DNA from: an uncultured Dorea sp.
Lineage (GTDB): Bacteria; Bacillota; Clostridia; Lachnospirales; Lachnospiraceae
Length of the DNA stretch: 64,000 nt
Reading direction: 5' to 3'
Assembly (NCBI GenBank): GCA_948602995.1
Contig: CAPEBR010000003.1
Coordinates: 124,001 to 188,000 of the forward strand
A program made the translations under genes and the position numbers. Position 1 is the stretch's first letter. Each line of letters begins with the position of its first letter. The notes under the pieces are model-generated. The model saw only the letters and a program-made list of their open reading frames with translations, was not told the DNA's origin and did not search any database. Shown here piece by piece: positions 16,313 to 25,157 of this stretch.

Positions 16313-16929
16313 ATGTAGTGGTACTGGTGTCTGGCGGCGGAACGAATCTCCAGGCAGTCATGGATGCAGTGGATGAGGGAAGGATTACCAATGCGGGGAT
16401 TGCGGGAGTGATCAGCAATAATCCGAATGCTTATGCACTGGAGCGGGCACGGAAGAAGGGAATTGCAAATTGCTGCATTTCCCCTAAGATGTTTGAGACA
16501 AGAGAGGAATTTAATGAAAAATTCCTGGAGGCAGTGGATGAAATGGAACCGGACCTGATTGTGCTTGCAGGTTTTCTTGTGGTAATTCCTCCGGTCATGA
16601 TCAGAAAATATAGAAATCAGATAATTAATATTCACCCCTCTCTGATTCCATCCTTTTGCGGGAAAGGCTATTATGGGCTTAAGGTTCATGAGGCCGCTCT
16701 TGCGCGCGGGGTAAAAGTGACGGGGGCGACCGTTCATTTTGTAGATGAAGGAACCGATACCGGCCCCATTATCTTACAGAAAGCGGTGGAGATCAGACAG
16801 GAGGATACCCCGGAGGTGCTCCAGAGACGGGTCATGGAGCAGGCAGAGTGGAAGATCCTTCCGCAGGCGGTTGACCTGATCGCCAACGGGAAGATTAAGG
16901 TAGTGGACAATCAGGTGAGATTTTTATAA
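16306..16929 (+). CDS. purN: Phosphoribosylglycinamide formyltransferase
   Basis: A 207-residue GART enzyme that transfers formyl from 10-formyl-tetrahydrofolate to GAR. Motifs: VLVSGGGTNLQAVMDA at the N-terminus for phosphate binding, IINIHPSLIPSFCGKGYYG with catalytic asparagine and histidine, and TGATVHFVDEGTDTGPII with the catalytic aspartate. It is coupled to purM by a 7-bp overlap. A palindrome follows before purD. Confidence 0.96.
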   Translation: MLDVVVLVSGGGTNLQAVMDAVDEGRITNAGIAGVISNNPNAYALERARKKGIANCCISPKMFETREEFNEKFLEAVDEMEPDLIVLAGFLVVIPPVMIRKYRNQIINIHPSLIPSFCGKGYYGLKVHEAALARGVKVTGATVHFVDEGTDTGPIILQKAVEIRQEDTPEVLQRRVMEQAEWKILPQAVDLIANGKIKVVDNQVRFL

Positions 16930-16953
16930 TGTGGAGACATGCGGACAGTTACA

Positions 16954-16996
16954 GTACAGCGTTGCATAATTAACAGTTAATTACGCAATGCTGTAC
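16954..16996. repeat. 43-bp palindrome between purN and purD
   Basis: GTACAGC and GCTGTAC flank an inner TTGCATAATT / AATTACGCAA, giving an almost complete inverted repeat with a short AACAGTT centre. A shorter relative, AGCATTGC ... GCAGTGCT, lies at about 25090-25113 before radA. It may be an mRNA hairpin between the two cistrons or a member of a small palindromic repeat family. Confidence 0.65.
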
Positions 16997-17031
16997 GAAT
17001 TGAAGATTCAAGATAACAGGAGGAGAGAAAA

Positions 17032-18303
17032 ATGAAGGTTCTGATTGTAGGAAGCGGCGGAAGAGAGCATGCGATTGCGTACTGCGTGGCAAAGAGCGAT
17101 AAGGCTGAAAAGATATACTGTACACCAGGAAATGCCGGAATCGCGGAGTATGCAGAGTGTGCGCCGATTGGTGCCATGGAATTTGACAGGATTGTGGCGT
17201 TTGCAAAGCAAAAAGAGATTGATCTTGTCATTGTGGGCATGGATGATCCGCTGGTGGGCGGACTGGTTGATGAGCTGGAGGCTGCAGGAATCCGCACATT
17301 CGGACCCAGGAAAAATGCAGCAATACTGGAAGGCTCCAAGGCATTTTCAAAGGATCTGATGAAAAAATACAACATACCCACAGCAGGCTATGAGAACTTT
17401 ACAGATCCGGATAAGGCGCTTGCTTATCTTGAGACGGCGAAGTTTCCCATCGTCCTTAAGGCAGATGGTCTTGCACTGGGAAAGGGCGTGCTGATCTGCA
17501 ATACGCCTGAGGAGGCGAAAGAGGGTGTAAAGACCATTATGCTGGATAAGAAATTTGGCTCTGCAGGCGATGAGATGGTAATCGAGGAGTTCATGACTGG
17601 CCGTGAGGTATCCGTACTCTCTTTTGTGGATGGAAAGACGATTAAGACCATGACTTCTGCACAGGATCATAAGCGTGCAGGAGACGGGGACACGGGGCTT
17701 AACACCGGAGGAATGGGAACCTTCTCGCCGAGTCCGTTTTATACAAAAGAGGTGGAGGAGTTCTGCAATAAATATATCTACCAGGCTACCGTGGATGCCA
17801 TGAAGGCTGAGGGAAGGCCGTTTAAGGGGGTGATTTTCTTTGGACTGATGCTGACTGAAGACGGTCCTAAGGTTTTGGAATATAATGCGAGATTCGGAGA
17901 CCCGGAAGCCCAGGTGGTGCTTCCGCGTATGGAGAATGACATCATTGATGTAGTAGAGGCATGCATCGACGGAACACTGGACCAGATTGACCTGAAGTTT
18001 GAGGACAATGCTGCGGTATGTGTGGTACTGGCCAGTGACGGGTATCCGGTCTCATATGAGAAAGGGCTGCCGATTACCGGGCTTGAGGAGTTTAAGAAGC
18101 ATGATGGATATTACTGCTTCCATGCCGGTACAAAGTTCGACGGGGATCAGATCGTGACGAATGGCGGGCGCGTGCTTGGAGTTACGGCAAAGGGAAAGGA
18201 CTTAAAGGAAGCGCGGGCGAATGCTTATGCGGCGGCAGAATGGGCGAAGTTTGATAATAAGTATATGCGCCATGATATTGGGAAGGCGATTGATGAAGCC
18301 TGA
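17032..18303 (+). CDS. purD: Phosphoribosylamine--glycine ligase
   Basis: A 423-residue ATP-grasp ligase making GAR from phosphoribosylamine, glycine and ATP. Markers: MKVLIVGSGGREHAIA, FGPRKNAAILEGSKAFSKDLM, PIVLKADGLALGKGV, HKRAGDGDTGLNTGGMGTFSP and EYNARFGDPEAQVVLPR. The start follows GGAGGAGAGAAAA. It is separated from purN by 102 bp that hold the palindrome at 16954-16996, and the gene is closed by a strong terminator. purF, purH, purB and purL are not in this window. Confidence 0.96.
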   Translation: MKVLIVGSGGREHAIAYCVAKSDKAEKIYCTPGNAGIAEYAECAPIGAMEFDRIVAFAKQKEIDLVIVGMDDPLVGGLVDELEAAGIRTFGPRKNAAILEGSKAFSKDLMKKYNIPTAGYENFTDPDKALAYLETAKFPIVLKADGLALGKGVLICNTPEEAKEGVKTIMLDKKFGSAGDEMVIEEFMTGREVSVLSFVDGKTIKTMTSAQDHKRAGDGDTGLNTGGMGTFSPSPFYTKEVEEFCNKYIYQATVDAMKAEGRPFKGVIFFGLMLTEDGPKVLEYNARFGDPEAQVVLPRMENDIIDVVEACIDGTLDQIDLKFEDNAAVCVVLASDGYPVSYEKGLPITGLEEFKKHDGYYCFHAGTKFDGDQIVTNGGRVLGVTAKGKDLKEARANAYAAAEWAKFDNKYMRHDIGKAIDEA

Positions 18304-18316
18304 TGCAGGTTCTTAA

Positions 18317-18356
18317 AAAGAGTAAGCTTCTGTGGGTTGACAGAGGCTTACTCTTT
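18317..18356. terminator. Terminator between convergent purD and rpiR-type gene
   Basis: AAAGAGTAAGC ... GCTTACTCTTT stem with TCTGT/ACAGA extension and GGGTTG loop, followed by a short pyrimidine run. It sits between two converging genes and may serve both strands. Confidence 0.75.
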
Positions 18357-18382
18357 CCTGTTACAGATACTATCTGTAAAAT

Positions 18383-19240
18383 TTAGTAGTTGCCGAGTTC
18401 ATCAAGATAGCGGTCAATTTTTTTCAGGCGTTTGTCAATTCCGCGAACCTTGTGGCTGATGGTTTCGAGAAGGGCTTCGGCTATGAACTGGGGACCGATC
18501 ATGGAATTGAAAAAGGTGTTAGTGTCTACCGGGACGGTAATGAGGGTAGTAGCATAATCTGCCAGCAGTGCGCTTGGCTTGTCGGTAACTACAATAATTT
18601 TAGCACCGTTTTCTTTTGCCATCTGTGCGGTCAGCCTGTCCACAGAGGAATATCTTGGAAAGCTGAATATAATCAGACAGTCATCCTTACAGATGTTGCA
18701 CATGTGGTCAAAAGGACTCAGAGAAGACGAGCTCGCTGTCTCTACATCCCGGACCATGTGCTTTAGATATAGAAGAAAATAATTTCCAAGGCATGTGTTT
18801 CCGCGTGTGGCAAGGATGTATTTCCTTTTGCTGCTGATAATCGCATCAGCGGCATCTTCAAAAACGGACAGTGCATTTTCGGAAAAAATATTGTCCAGGT
18901 TCTGTATTGCATTCTTAAAATGACGTTTGATATATTCGGCATTGTTGTCAAGAGTGGCTCTTTGGGCAATGCGCTGTGACGGGATGGTGATGGTGCTGGA
19001 TATGCTCAGAACCTTGTCCTGATAGTCCTTGCGCAGTGCCTTCTGAAAATCCATAAAGCCCTGGAAGCCCAGTGATCTGCTGAACCGTATCACGGAGGAT
19101 TCGCTTACGCCGAGTCTCGCGGCGATTTCTGTCGAGGTCATGAAGCATGCATCGGACGAATGGTCTAGTATAAACCCGGCAATGACCTTCTGCGTCTTTG
19201 TAAGCTCTGCATTTCGAATCAGTTCTCTGATTTCTTTCAT
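18383..19240 (-). CDS. RpiR-family transcriptional regulator
   Basis: A 285-residue regulator with an N-terminal HTH_6 domain (MKEIRELIRNAELTKTQKVIAGFIL, ARLGVSESSVIRFSRSLGFQGF) and a C-terminal SIS sugar-phosphate-binding domain (RKYILATRGNTCLGNYFLLYL, CLIIFSFPRYSSVDRLTAQMAKENGAKIIVVTD). Such proteins sense phosphosugars or related ligands and control catabolic genes. No sugar gene adjoins it, so the target is unknown. GGAGGATATAGT precedes the ATG. It is divergent from the chemoreceptor gene. Confidence 0.92.
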   Translation of the reverse strand: MKEIRELIRNAELTKTQKVIAGFILDHSSDACFMTSTEIAARLGVSESSVIRFSRSLGFQGFMDFQKALRKDYQDKVLSISSTITIPSQRIAQRATLDNNAEYIKRHFKNAIQNLDNIFSENALSVFEDAADAIISSKRKYILATRGNTCLGNYFLLYLKHMVRDVETASSSSLSPFDHMCNICKDDCLIIFSFPRYSSVDRLTAQMAKENGAKIIVVTDKPSALLADYATTLITVPVDTNTFFNSMIGPQFIAEALLETISHKVRGIDKRLKKIDRYLDELGNY

Positions 19241-19330
19241 ACTATATCCTCCGATGCCATAAAATTTTGAGCTGTTACTTAAATTTAACCATGAAATGAA
19301 GGAATATGCAAGGGGCGTGAAAAAAATAGT

Positions 19331-19445
19331 TTGTATCTATTAGAGTTTATGTTATAATATTAGCCGTAAGACCAAGGGATTTTATAGTTTGCCTGGTCGG
19401 TTGCCTGCCGGGAATCCGGGAGGCTTCTTTCCAAATTTTTTTAAT
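19331..19445 (+). promoter_or_regulatory. Promoter and structured leader of the chemoreceptor gene
   Basis: TTGTAT at 19331-19336 and TATAAT at 19353-19358 with a 16-bp spacer. The leader then offers two hairpins: GACCAAGG / CCTGGTC, and GCCTGCCGG / CCGGGAGGC at about 19403-19425, the second followed within 20 nt by a run of seven T. This resembles an attenuator. It does not match the c-di-GMP riboswitch patterns I know. Confidence 0.45.
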
Positions 19446-19457
19446 GGAGGAGAGGTT

Positions 19458-21482
19458 ATGAAGTTCCTTACAAACAAAAAACTTGCGACACGCATCGGCG
19501 TCATTACAACGGTGCTTATATTAGGCGGCATGCTCCTGCTTTGGGGCATCGTTTCTGCCAATGCATCTGCTACGGTCCAAAGCAATATTACGAATCAGCT
19601 GACCGATGCGGTGGAGTCCCGCGCGGCTATCATTAATGATTATGTGACCTCGGCGGAGGAATATGTGAAAGCTTTTGCTTTGGGCAGTGAAGTAAGAGAG
19701 CTTTTGCTGGATCCGAAGAATTCGGAACTGGCAGAGCTGGCTCAGCAGTACACTGAGGATTTTGCAACGGTCAAAGGCATTTTCGAAGGATTGTATATTG
19801 CCACCCCTGCCACCCATGTTCTTACTCATACTTCGCAGGGCGCTATTGGCATGACAACCCGGAAAGGGGATTCTTTAGAGGAGTTTCGAAGTACTATTCT
19901 GGCTAGCCAGGAGCTGACGAATCTGGGGATTATGGAGTCTCCGGGCACGGGCAGCATGATTCTTTCCATGTATTACCCGATTTTTGACGGTGAACGGTGT
20001 CTTGGATATGTGGGAGCCGGGGTTTACGCCAGCCATCTGATGGATTCTCTGCTGGATCTGGATATCAAAGGCCTGCCGGACAGTGAGTATGTCTTTCTCA
20101 ATGTGGAATCCGGCGTTTATCTGTACCATAAGGACGAGGCGCTTCTGAACACAGAAACCAAGGAAAACGGCTATCAGGAAATTCTTCGGCGGATACGGGA
20201 GAAGAGAGACACTCAGGCGGGTACATACTCATACAAAGATGACGACGGTATGGAACAGCTGGTGGTATATAAATATTTGAAAGACCGGAACTGGGCGTTT
20301 ATGGTACGTGAAAGCTCGGCAGAAGTCTTTCGCGCAGTAACGACTGTACGGTACCTTGTCGGAGGGCTGTGTGCTGTGGTGGCGGTGGTCATCATTTTTG
20401 TAACCCTATTGATTCTGCACCGGGAAGGCCGGGAGCTGCTGACGGTAGAACGGGCCATCCGGCGTCTGGGGGATCTGAATCTTTCAGCAGATGCAGACCT
20501 GGAGAATTTTTATGGCCGGGAGGATGAGATTGGCAAAATTGCACAGACAGCACATCAGGTATGTGAATACCTGCGGGAGACCATTGACGACGTGGGACGC
20601 GTCCTGGGGGAGATTGCAGGGGGAAACCTGACAGTGAATGTGGAGGAGAATGAGAGCCTTTATATAGGAGATTTCCGGGTTTTGTGGGAAAGCCTTAAGT
20701 CCATTCATGCAAATCTGATGCATGTGATCCGTGATATTTCCAGGGTGGCGGGCCAGGTGGATATTAGTGCGGATCAGGTGTCCGCAGGGGCGCAGGTATT
20801 AAGTCAGGGTACTACAGAACAGGCAGTTTCCATTGACGGACTGATGGAGAACGTGAGCGCCATTACCTCCCAGATTCAGACCAGTGCTGTGCGCTGTGGA
20901 AGCGCCGGTGAGCTGGTAGACAAGGCCGCCGGGTATACGGCAGAGGCCGATACGAAGATGGGACAGCTTATGGAAGCTACCAGGAATATTGAAGCGTCTT
21001 CTTCCCGCATCGTAACCATTACCAGGACTATAGAGGACATTGCTTTCCAGACCAACATTCTGGCCCTGAATGCTTCCGTGGAAGCTGCCCGGGCCGGTAC
21101 GGCGGGAAAAGGGTTTTCCGTTGTTGCGCAGGAGGTGCGCAATCTGGCTTCCCGGTCGGCAGAGGCCGCCCAGAATACGAATACTCTGGTGAGCCGTTCC
21201 ATTCAGGATGTGAAAACCGGAACGCAGTCTACGGATCTGACTGTTTCCGCCATGCAGATTATTAACGGATGCATCCAGTCCATTAAGGAGCTGATGGATG
21301 AGATTGCGGCCGCCAGTGTAGAGCAGTCCGAGATGATTACCCAGGTGGAAAATGGGATTAAAGAGATTTCCAGGGTAGTACAGGCAAACGCTTCTTCTGC
21401 GCAGGAAAGCGCTTCTGTATCCAAAGAACTGTCCGGGCAGGCCCGGGCTTTGAACCAGCTTATCAGCCGGTTCCGCATTTAG
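19458..21482 (+). CDS. Methyl-accepting chemotaxis protein
   Basis: A 674-residue transmembrane chemoreceptor. Order: basic N-terminus and first membrane helix (about residues 14-34), extracytoplasmic Cache-type sensor (about 35-295), second helix YLVGGLCAVVAVVIIFVTLL (about 298-320), HAMP-like linker, and the signalling domain with the hairpin tip IEDIAFQTNILALNASVEAA near residues 524-545. It should dimerise and control CheA. The ATG at 19458 with GGAGGAGAGGTT is chosen because an in-frame extension to 19389 would lie within the leader. The ligand is unknown, and no other chemotaxis gene is in the window. Confidence 0.93.
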   Translation: MKFLTNKKLATRIGVITTVLILGGMLLLWGIVSANASATVQSNITNQLTDAVESRAAIINDYVTSAEEYVKAFALGSEVRELLLDPKNSELAELAQQYTEDFATVKGIFEGLYIATPATHVLTHTSQGAIGMTTRKGDSLEEFRSTILASQELTNLGIMESPGTGSMILSMYYPIFDGERCLGYVGAGVYASHLMDSLLDLDIKGLPDSEYVFLNVESGVYLYHKDEALLNTETKENGYQEILRRIREKRDTQAGTYSYKDDDGMEQLVVYKYLKDRNWAFMVRESSAEVFRAVTTVRYLVGGLCAVVAVVIIFVTLLILHREGRELLTVERAIRRLGDLNLSADADLENFYGREDEIGKIAQTAHQVCEYLRETIDDVGRVLGEIAGGNLTVNVEENESLYIGDFRVLWESLKSIHANLMHVIRDISRVAGQVDISADQVSAGAQVLSQGTTEQAVSIDGLMENVSAITSQIQTSAVRCGSAGELVDKAAGYTAEADTKMGQLMEATRNIEASSSRIVTITRTIEDIAFQTNILALNASVEAARAGTAGKGFSVVAQEVRNLASRSAEAAQNTNTLVSRSIQDVKTGTQSTDLTVSAMQIINGCIQSIKELMDEIAAASVEQSEMITQVENGIKEISRVVQANASSAQESASVSKELSGQARALNQLISRFRI

Positions 21483-21495
21483 TAGAGAGAGTAGA

Positions 21496-21525
21496 GAGAG
21501 GCTGTTGTGTAATGCAACAGTCTCT
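21496..21525 (+). terminator. Hairpin after the chemoreceptor gene, possible terminator
   Basis: GAGAGGCTGTTG / CAACAGTCTC stem with a TGTAATG loop, starting 14 bp after the stop codon. The T-run after it is short (TTAATT), so its strength is uncertain. Confidence 0.45.
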
Positions 21526-21589
21526 TAATTATCGTTACTGTCTGCTGCGCTTACAGCAACCACTTATTATATCCGGTTTCGTTCCAGGA

Positions 21590-21632
21590 GGCAGTAAATG
21601 CAAAGTTACTGTTCACTCCGTGACCAGTAACG
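21590..21632 (+). repeat. Repeat A, copy 3 (rearranged fragment)
   Basis: Contains the GCAGTAAATGCAAAG half of hairpin 2 joined directly to the outer arm GTTACTGTTCACTCCGTGAC, then CAGTAAC. Hairpin 1 and the linker are missing. The sequence just upstream, 21540-21560, resembles the flank found before copy 5. Confidence 0.65.
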
Positions 21633-21715
21633 AATATTCCTGTAGAAAACGTGGAATATACATGATATAATGGTAAAAATCATGTGTTTGTATAACAAAA
21701 GAGGTGACTGTATAT

Positions 21716-22087
21716 ATGGTTATTGAGATAGATTTTAACAGCAGTGAAGCAATCTATGTCCAGCTTCAGCATCAGATCATTATGGGAATTGCAACAGAAG
21801 TACTCCGGGAGGGGGACACTCTTCCTTCTGTGCGTCAGCTGGCAGATACAATCGGTATCAATATGCATACGGTAAATAAGGCATATTCTGTCCTGAAGCA
21901 GCAGGGCTTCATACAGCTTGACAGGAGGAAGGGGGCGGTAATCGCGATTGATATTGACAAGATACAGGCTCACGAGGAGATGAAGCAGGAGCTTCGCATC
22001 GTGCTGGCAAAGGGGTGCTGTAAGAATATCAGCCGGGAAGAGGTACATGGGCTGGTAGACAGTATATATGATGAATATACGTTATAA
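21716..22087 (+). CDS. GntR-family (YtrA-type) transcriptional regulator
   Basis: A 123-residue regulator with an N-terminal winged helix (AIYVQLQHQIIMGIATEVLREGDTLPSVRQLADTIGINMHTVNKAYSVLKQQGFI) and a short C-terminal helical tail, the size of the YtrA subgroup. The ATG at 21716 lies nine bases after GAGGTG; a GTG at 21704 inside that site is rejected. A TATAAT at 21666-21671 may be its -10 box. It is 38 bp upstream of clpC and probably in the same operon, in the place where Firmicutes usually have ctsR. Confidence 0.88.
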   Translation: MVIEIDFNSSEAIYVQLQHQIIMGIATEVLREGDTLPSVRQLADTIGINMHTVNKAYSVLKQQGFIQLDRRKGAVIAIDIDKIQAHEEMKQELRIVLAKGCCKNISREEVHGLVDSIYDEYTL

Positions 22088-22125
22088 CTGTTTACATGAT
22101 TATAGAACAGAAAGGAACTGACAAC

Positions 22126-24564
22126 ATGAATTATACGGAACAGGCAAATGAGGTGCTGCGGATTGCAAAGGCAGCCGCAAAGGAGCTTCACCACCCTTAT
22201 GTGGGGACAGAGCATCTGCTTCTGGGGCTCAGAAAGGTTTATACAGGCGTCGCGGGACAGGTTCTCGCTGCAAATGGACTGGAAGAGGAAAATATCTATA
22301 AGGTCGTGGATGAGCTGATCTCTCCGGTAGGAGATGTGACCTTTAAGGAAAGTCCTGAGTTCAGCCCCCGCCTGAGCTATATACTGAACGAGAGTGTGAA
22401 TGAGGCGCTGCGGCTCGGTTCGGATGAGACTGGAACCGAGCACATGCTTCTTGCCATGCTGAAAGAGGTGGACTGTGTGGCTACCCGGATCCTCATTACA
22501 CTGAATATTAATATTCAGAAGATTTTCCAGGAGATTCTGAATGTTACCGGGGTAGATGTAAAGGAATACCAGGGAGACGCCATGCAGGAGGGCTATAAAG
22601 GAAAGGAAGGCGTCCTCAGGCAGTATGGAACGGATCTGACTCTTGAAGCAGAAGATGGAAAGCTTGACCCGGTTATCGGCAGAGAGGCAGAGATTCACAG
22701 GCTGATGCAGATTTTAAGCAGACGTACGAAGAATAATCCGTGTCTCGTAGGGGAGCCGGGTGTGGGCAAGACAGCAGTGGTTGAAGGACTGGCAGCCCAG
22801 ATTGCCACGGGAGTGGTGCCGGACAGCATGAAGGATAAGAGGATTCTTACCATGGATCTTGCGGGCATGATTGCAGGCTCCAAGTACAGAGGTGAATTTG
22901 AAGAGCGTATGAAGCGCCTGATCCAGGAGGTAAAGGCTGCCGGAAATGTGATTTTATTTCTTGATGAGGTGCACACGATTATCGGCGCCGGAGGCGCTGA
23001 GGGCGCCATGGATGCATCCAATATACTGAAGCCTGCTCTTGCAAGGGGAGAGTTTCAGCTGATTGGCGCCACGACAATTGTGGAATACAGGAAATACATT
23101 GAAAAAGATGCTGCTTTGGAAAGAAGGTTTCAGCCTGTTACTGTAGAAGAACCGGATGAGGGCCACTGCCTGAATATTCTGGGAGGATTGAAGAGCAGAT
23201 ATGAGGATCACCACCATGTGTCAATTGATGATGAGGCGATTGAAGCGGCGGTTCAGCTGTCTGACCGCTATATCAGTGACCGGTTTCTGCCAGATAAGGC
23301 GATTGACGTACTGGACGAGGCATGCTCCAAGGTTGCGCTCAGGGGCTTTAAGGTCCCGGAGCGGCTCTATGAGCTGGAAGAGATGATCCAGACCCTTGGC
23401 AGGGAGATGGAAGAGGCTATCGTCAAGGGAGATATGACGGAGGCATCCATGCTTCATAAGGAAAAGAATGCGGCAGAGAAGAAGCTGGAGCGTACAAGGA
23501 AGAACTTTCAGTCGAAAAATGCAAAGAGGCAGATGTGCGTTACGGAGGATGACATTGCAGATGTAGTATCTGAATGGACAAAGGTGCCTGTGAGAAGACT
23601 TCAGGAATCAGAGGGAGCACGGCTTAAGAAGCTGGAGCAGACGCTCCATAAGCGTGTCATCGGACAGGAGGAGGCTGTAACGGCAGTGGCGAAAGCAGTC
23701 AGAAGAGGCCGTGTAGGGCTCAAAGATCCTGGACGTCCGATTGGCTCCTTCTTATTCCTGGGGCCTACAGGCGTGGGGAAGACGGAGCTGTCGAAAGCGC
23801 TGTCCGAGACTCTGTTTGGAAATGAAGATTCCATGATCCGTGTTGACATGTCAGAGTATATGGAGAAGCACAGTGTGGCGAAGATGATCGGGTCGCCTCC
23901 GGGATATATCGGACACGATGACGGCGGACAGCTTAGTGAGCAGGTAAGGCGTCATCCGTATTCTGTGATTCTGTTTGATGAGATTGAAAAGGCGCATCCG
24001 GATGTATTTAATATCCTGCTTCAGGTTCTGGATGACGGACACATTACAGATTCCCAGGGGCGGAAGGTGGATTTCCGCAACACGGTGATTATTATGACAT
24101 CCAATGCAGGGGCACAGTCGATTATTGACCCAAAGAAGCTGGGCTTTAATGTAAAGGAGGATAAGGCAGGAGATTACAAGCGGATGAAGTCTAATGTAAT
24201 GAATGAGATTAAGCTGGTCTTTCGTCCGGAATTCCTGAACAGGATTGATGAGATTATCGTCTTCCATCCACTTGGGGAGGAGGAGATGAAGCGGATTGTG
24301 AGCCTGATGTGCAAGGATGTGGTCAGGCGTGCGAAGGAGCAGCTTGACATTACGCTTACCATCCGTGATTCCGTGAAGAAGCATATCGTGGAGACTGGTA
24401 CGGATAAAAAATACGGGGCAAGGCCTTTGCGCCGCGCCGTTCAGAGCCAGCTGGAGGATAAGCTTGCTGAGGCGCTGCTCTCCGGGGATGTGACAAGAGA
24501 GAGCGAGGTTGTGGCAGGGCTATCGAAAAAAGAAATAAAATTTACAATGAAGACTACAAATTAG
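22126..24564 (+). CDS. clpC: ATP-dependent Clp protease ATP-binding subunit ClpC
   Basis: An 812-residue Hsp100 unfoldase that feeds proteins to ClpP. Order: two Clp_N repeats (residues 1-140), AAA1 with Walker A GEPGVGKT near 209, middle region with a UVR-like stretch, AAA2 with Walker A GPTGVGKT near 546, and the D2-small domain with LTIRDSVKKHIVETGTDKKYGARPLRRAVQ. The ATG at 22126 with AAAGGAACTG is preferred over an in-frame start at 22096. There are no mcsA or mcsB genes nearby, so the usual ctsR-mcsA-mcsB-clpC operon is not present. Confidence 0.95.
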   Translation: MNYTEQANEVLRIAKAAAKELHHPYVGTEHLLLGLRKVYTGVAGQVLAANGLEEENIYKVVDELISPVGDVTFKESPEFSPRLSYILNESVNEALRLGSDETGTEHMLLAMLKEVDCVATRILITLNINIQKIFQEILNVTGVDVKEYQGDAMQEGYKGKEGVLRQYGTDLTLEAEDGKLDPVIGREAEIHRLMQILSRRTKNNPCLVGEPGVGKTAVVEGLAAQIATGVVPDSMKDKRILTMDLAGMIAGSKYRGEFEERMKRLIQEVKAAGNVILFLDEVHTIIGAGGAEGAMDASNILKPALARGEFQLIGATTIVEYRKYIEKDAALERRFQPVTVEEPDEGHCLNILGGLKSRYEDHHHVSIDDEAIEAAVQLSDRYISDRFLPDKAIDVLDEACSKVALRGFKVPERLYELEEMIQTLGREMEEAIVKGDMTEASMLHKEKNAAEKKLERTRKNFQSKNAKRQMCVTEDDIADVVSEWTKVPVRRLQESEGARLKKLEQTLHKRVIGQEEAVTAVAKAVRRGRVGLKDPGRPIGSFLFLGPTGVGKTELSKALSETLFGNEDSMIRVDMSEYMEKHSVAKMIGSPPGYIGHDDGGQLSEQVRRHPYSVILFDEIEKAHPDVFNILLQVLDDGHITDSQGRKVDFRNTVIIMTSNAGAQSIIDPKKLGFNVKEDKAGDYKRMKSNVMNEIKLVFRPEFLNRIDEIIVFHPLGEEEMKRIVSLMCKDVVRRAKEQLDITLTIRDSVKKHIVETGTDKKYGARPLRRAVQSQLEDKLAEALLSGDVTRESEVVAGLSKKEIKFTMKTTN

Positions 24565-24615
24565 TCGTGATTTCATATATAATAGGGGTATCAAGAACTT
24601 AGGAGGAGACAAAAA

Positions 24616-25044
24616 GTGGCAGCGGTAAAAGAACTTTTAAGAGCAGAAGCGGACGGTTCATTAAGCTTCGGAGACTACACACTGGCGAGTAAGACTAAGC
24701 TCGAGGGATTTGACTTTCAGGGAGACATCTATAAGGTAAAGACATTTGCCGAGATTACGAAGGTGGAAAGGAACGGCATGTTTGTATACGAGTCCGTACC
24801 GGGAACTGCAGTGGAGAACTTTAAGGCATCAGCGAGCGAGATCAGCTTCACTGTATCAGGGATGAAGGATGCGCAGGTTACATTGGAGCTGGAGGCTGAC
24901 AGTGAATATGTCGTCTATATGGATGGTGTGAATGCCGGAAATATGAAGACGAACTTAAGTGGGAAATTAAGTATGAGTGCCGAGCTTGCACCAGATAAAA
25001 GTGTAGAGATTAAGGTTGAGAAGAATGAAAGAGTGAAAAGTTAA
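24616..25044 (+). CDS. Conserved hypothetical protein, 142 residues
   Basis: Starts at a GTG after AGGAGGAGACAAAAA. The product is acidic, has no signal or membrane segment, and has alternating beta-like stretches (SLSFGDYTLASKTKLEGFDF, YKVKTFAEITKVERNGMFVY, EYVVYMDGVNAGNMKTNLSG), suggesting a small beta-sandwich. I recall similar unnamed proteins beside clpC/radA in Lachnospiraceae, sometimes labelled endosialidase without basis visible here. It follows clpC by 51 bp and ends at a strong terminator. Confidence 0.7.
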   Translation: MAAVKELLRAEADGSLSFGDYTLASKTKLEGFDFQGDIYKVKTFAEITKVERNGMFVYESVPGTAVENFKASASEISFTVSGMKDAQVTLELEADSEYVVYMDGVNAGNMKTNLSGKLSMSAELAPDKSVEIKVEKNERVKS

Positions 25045-25051
25045 AGGAGCG

Positions 25052-25081
25052 AAAAGTGTGCGCATTTGCGCACACTTTTTC
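25052..25081 (+). terminator. Rho-independent terminator
   Basis: AAAAGTGTGCGC ATTT GCGCACACTTTT hairpin followed by a T-run, eight bases after the stop of the 142-residue gene; it closes the clpC transcript before radA. Confidence 0.85.
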
Positions 25082-25157
25082 AGAATGGGAGCATTGCAGA
25101 ATTACGCAGTGCTGTATCAGATATTTTTGGAATGACAGAATTAATAGGAGAAGGGTT

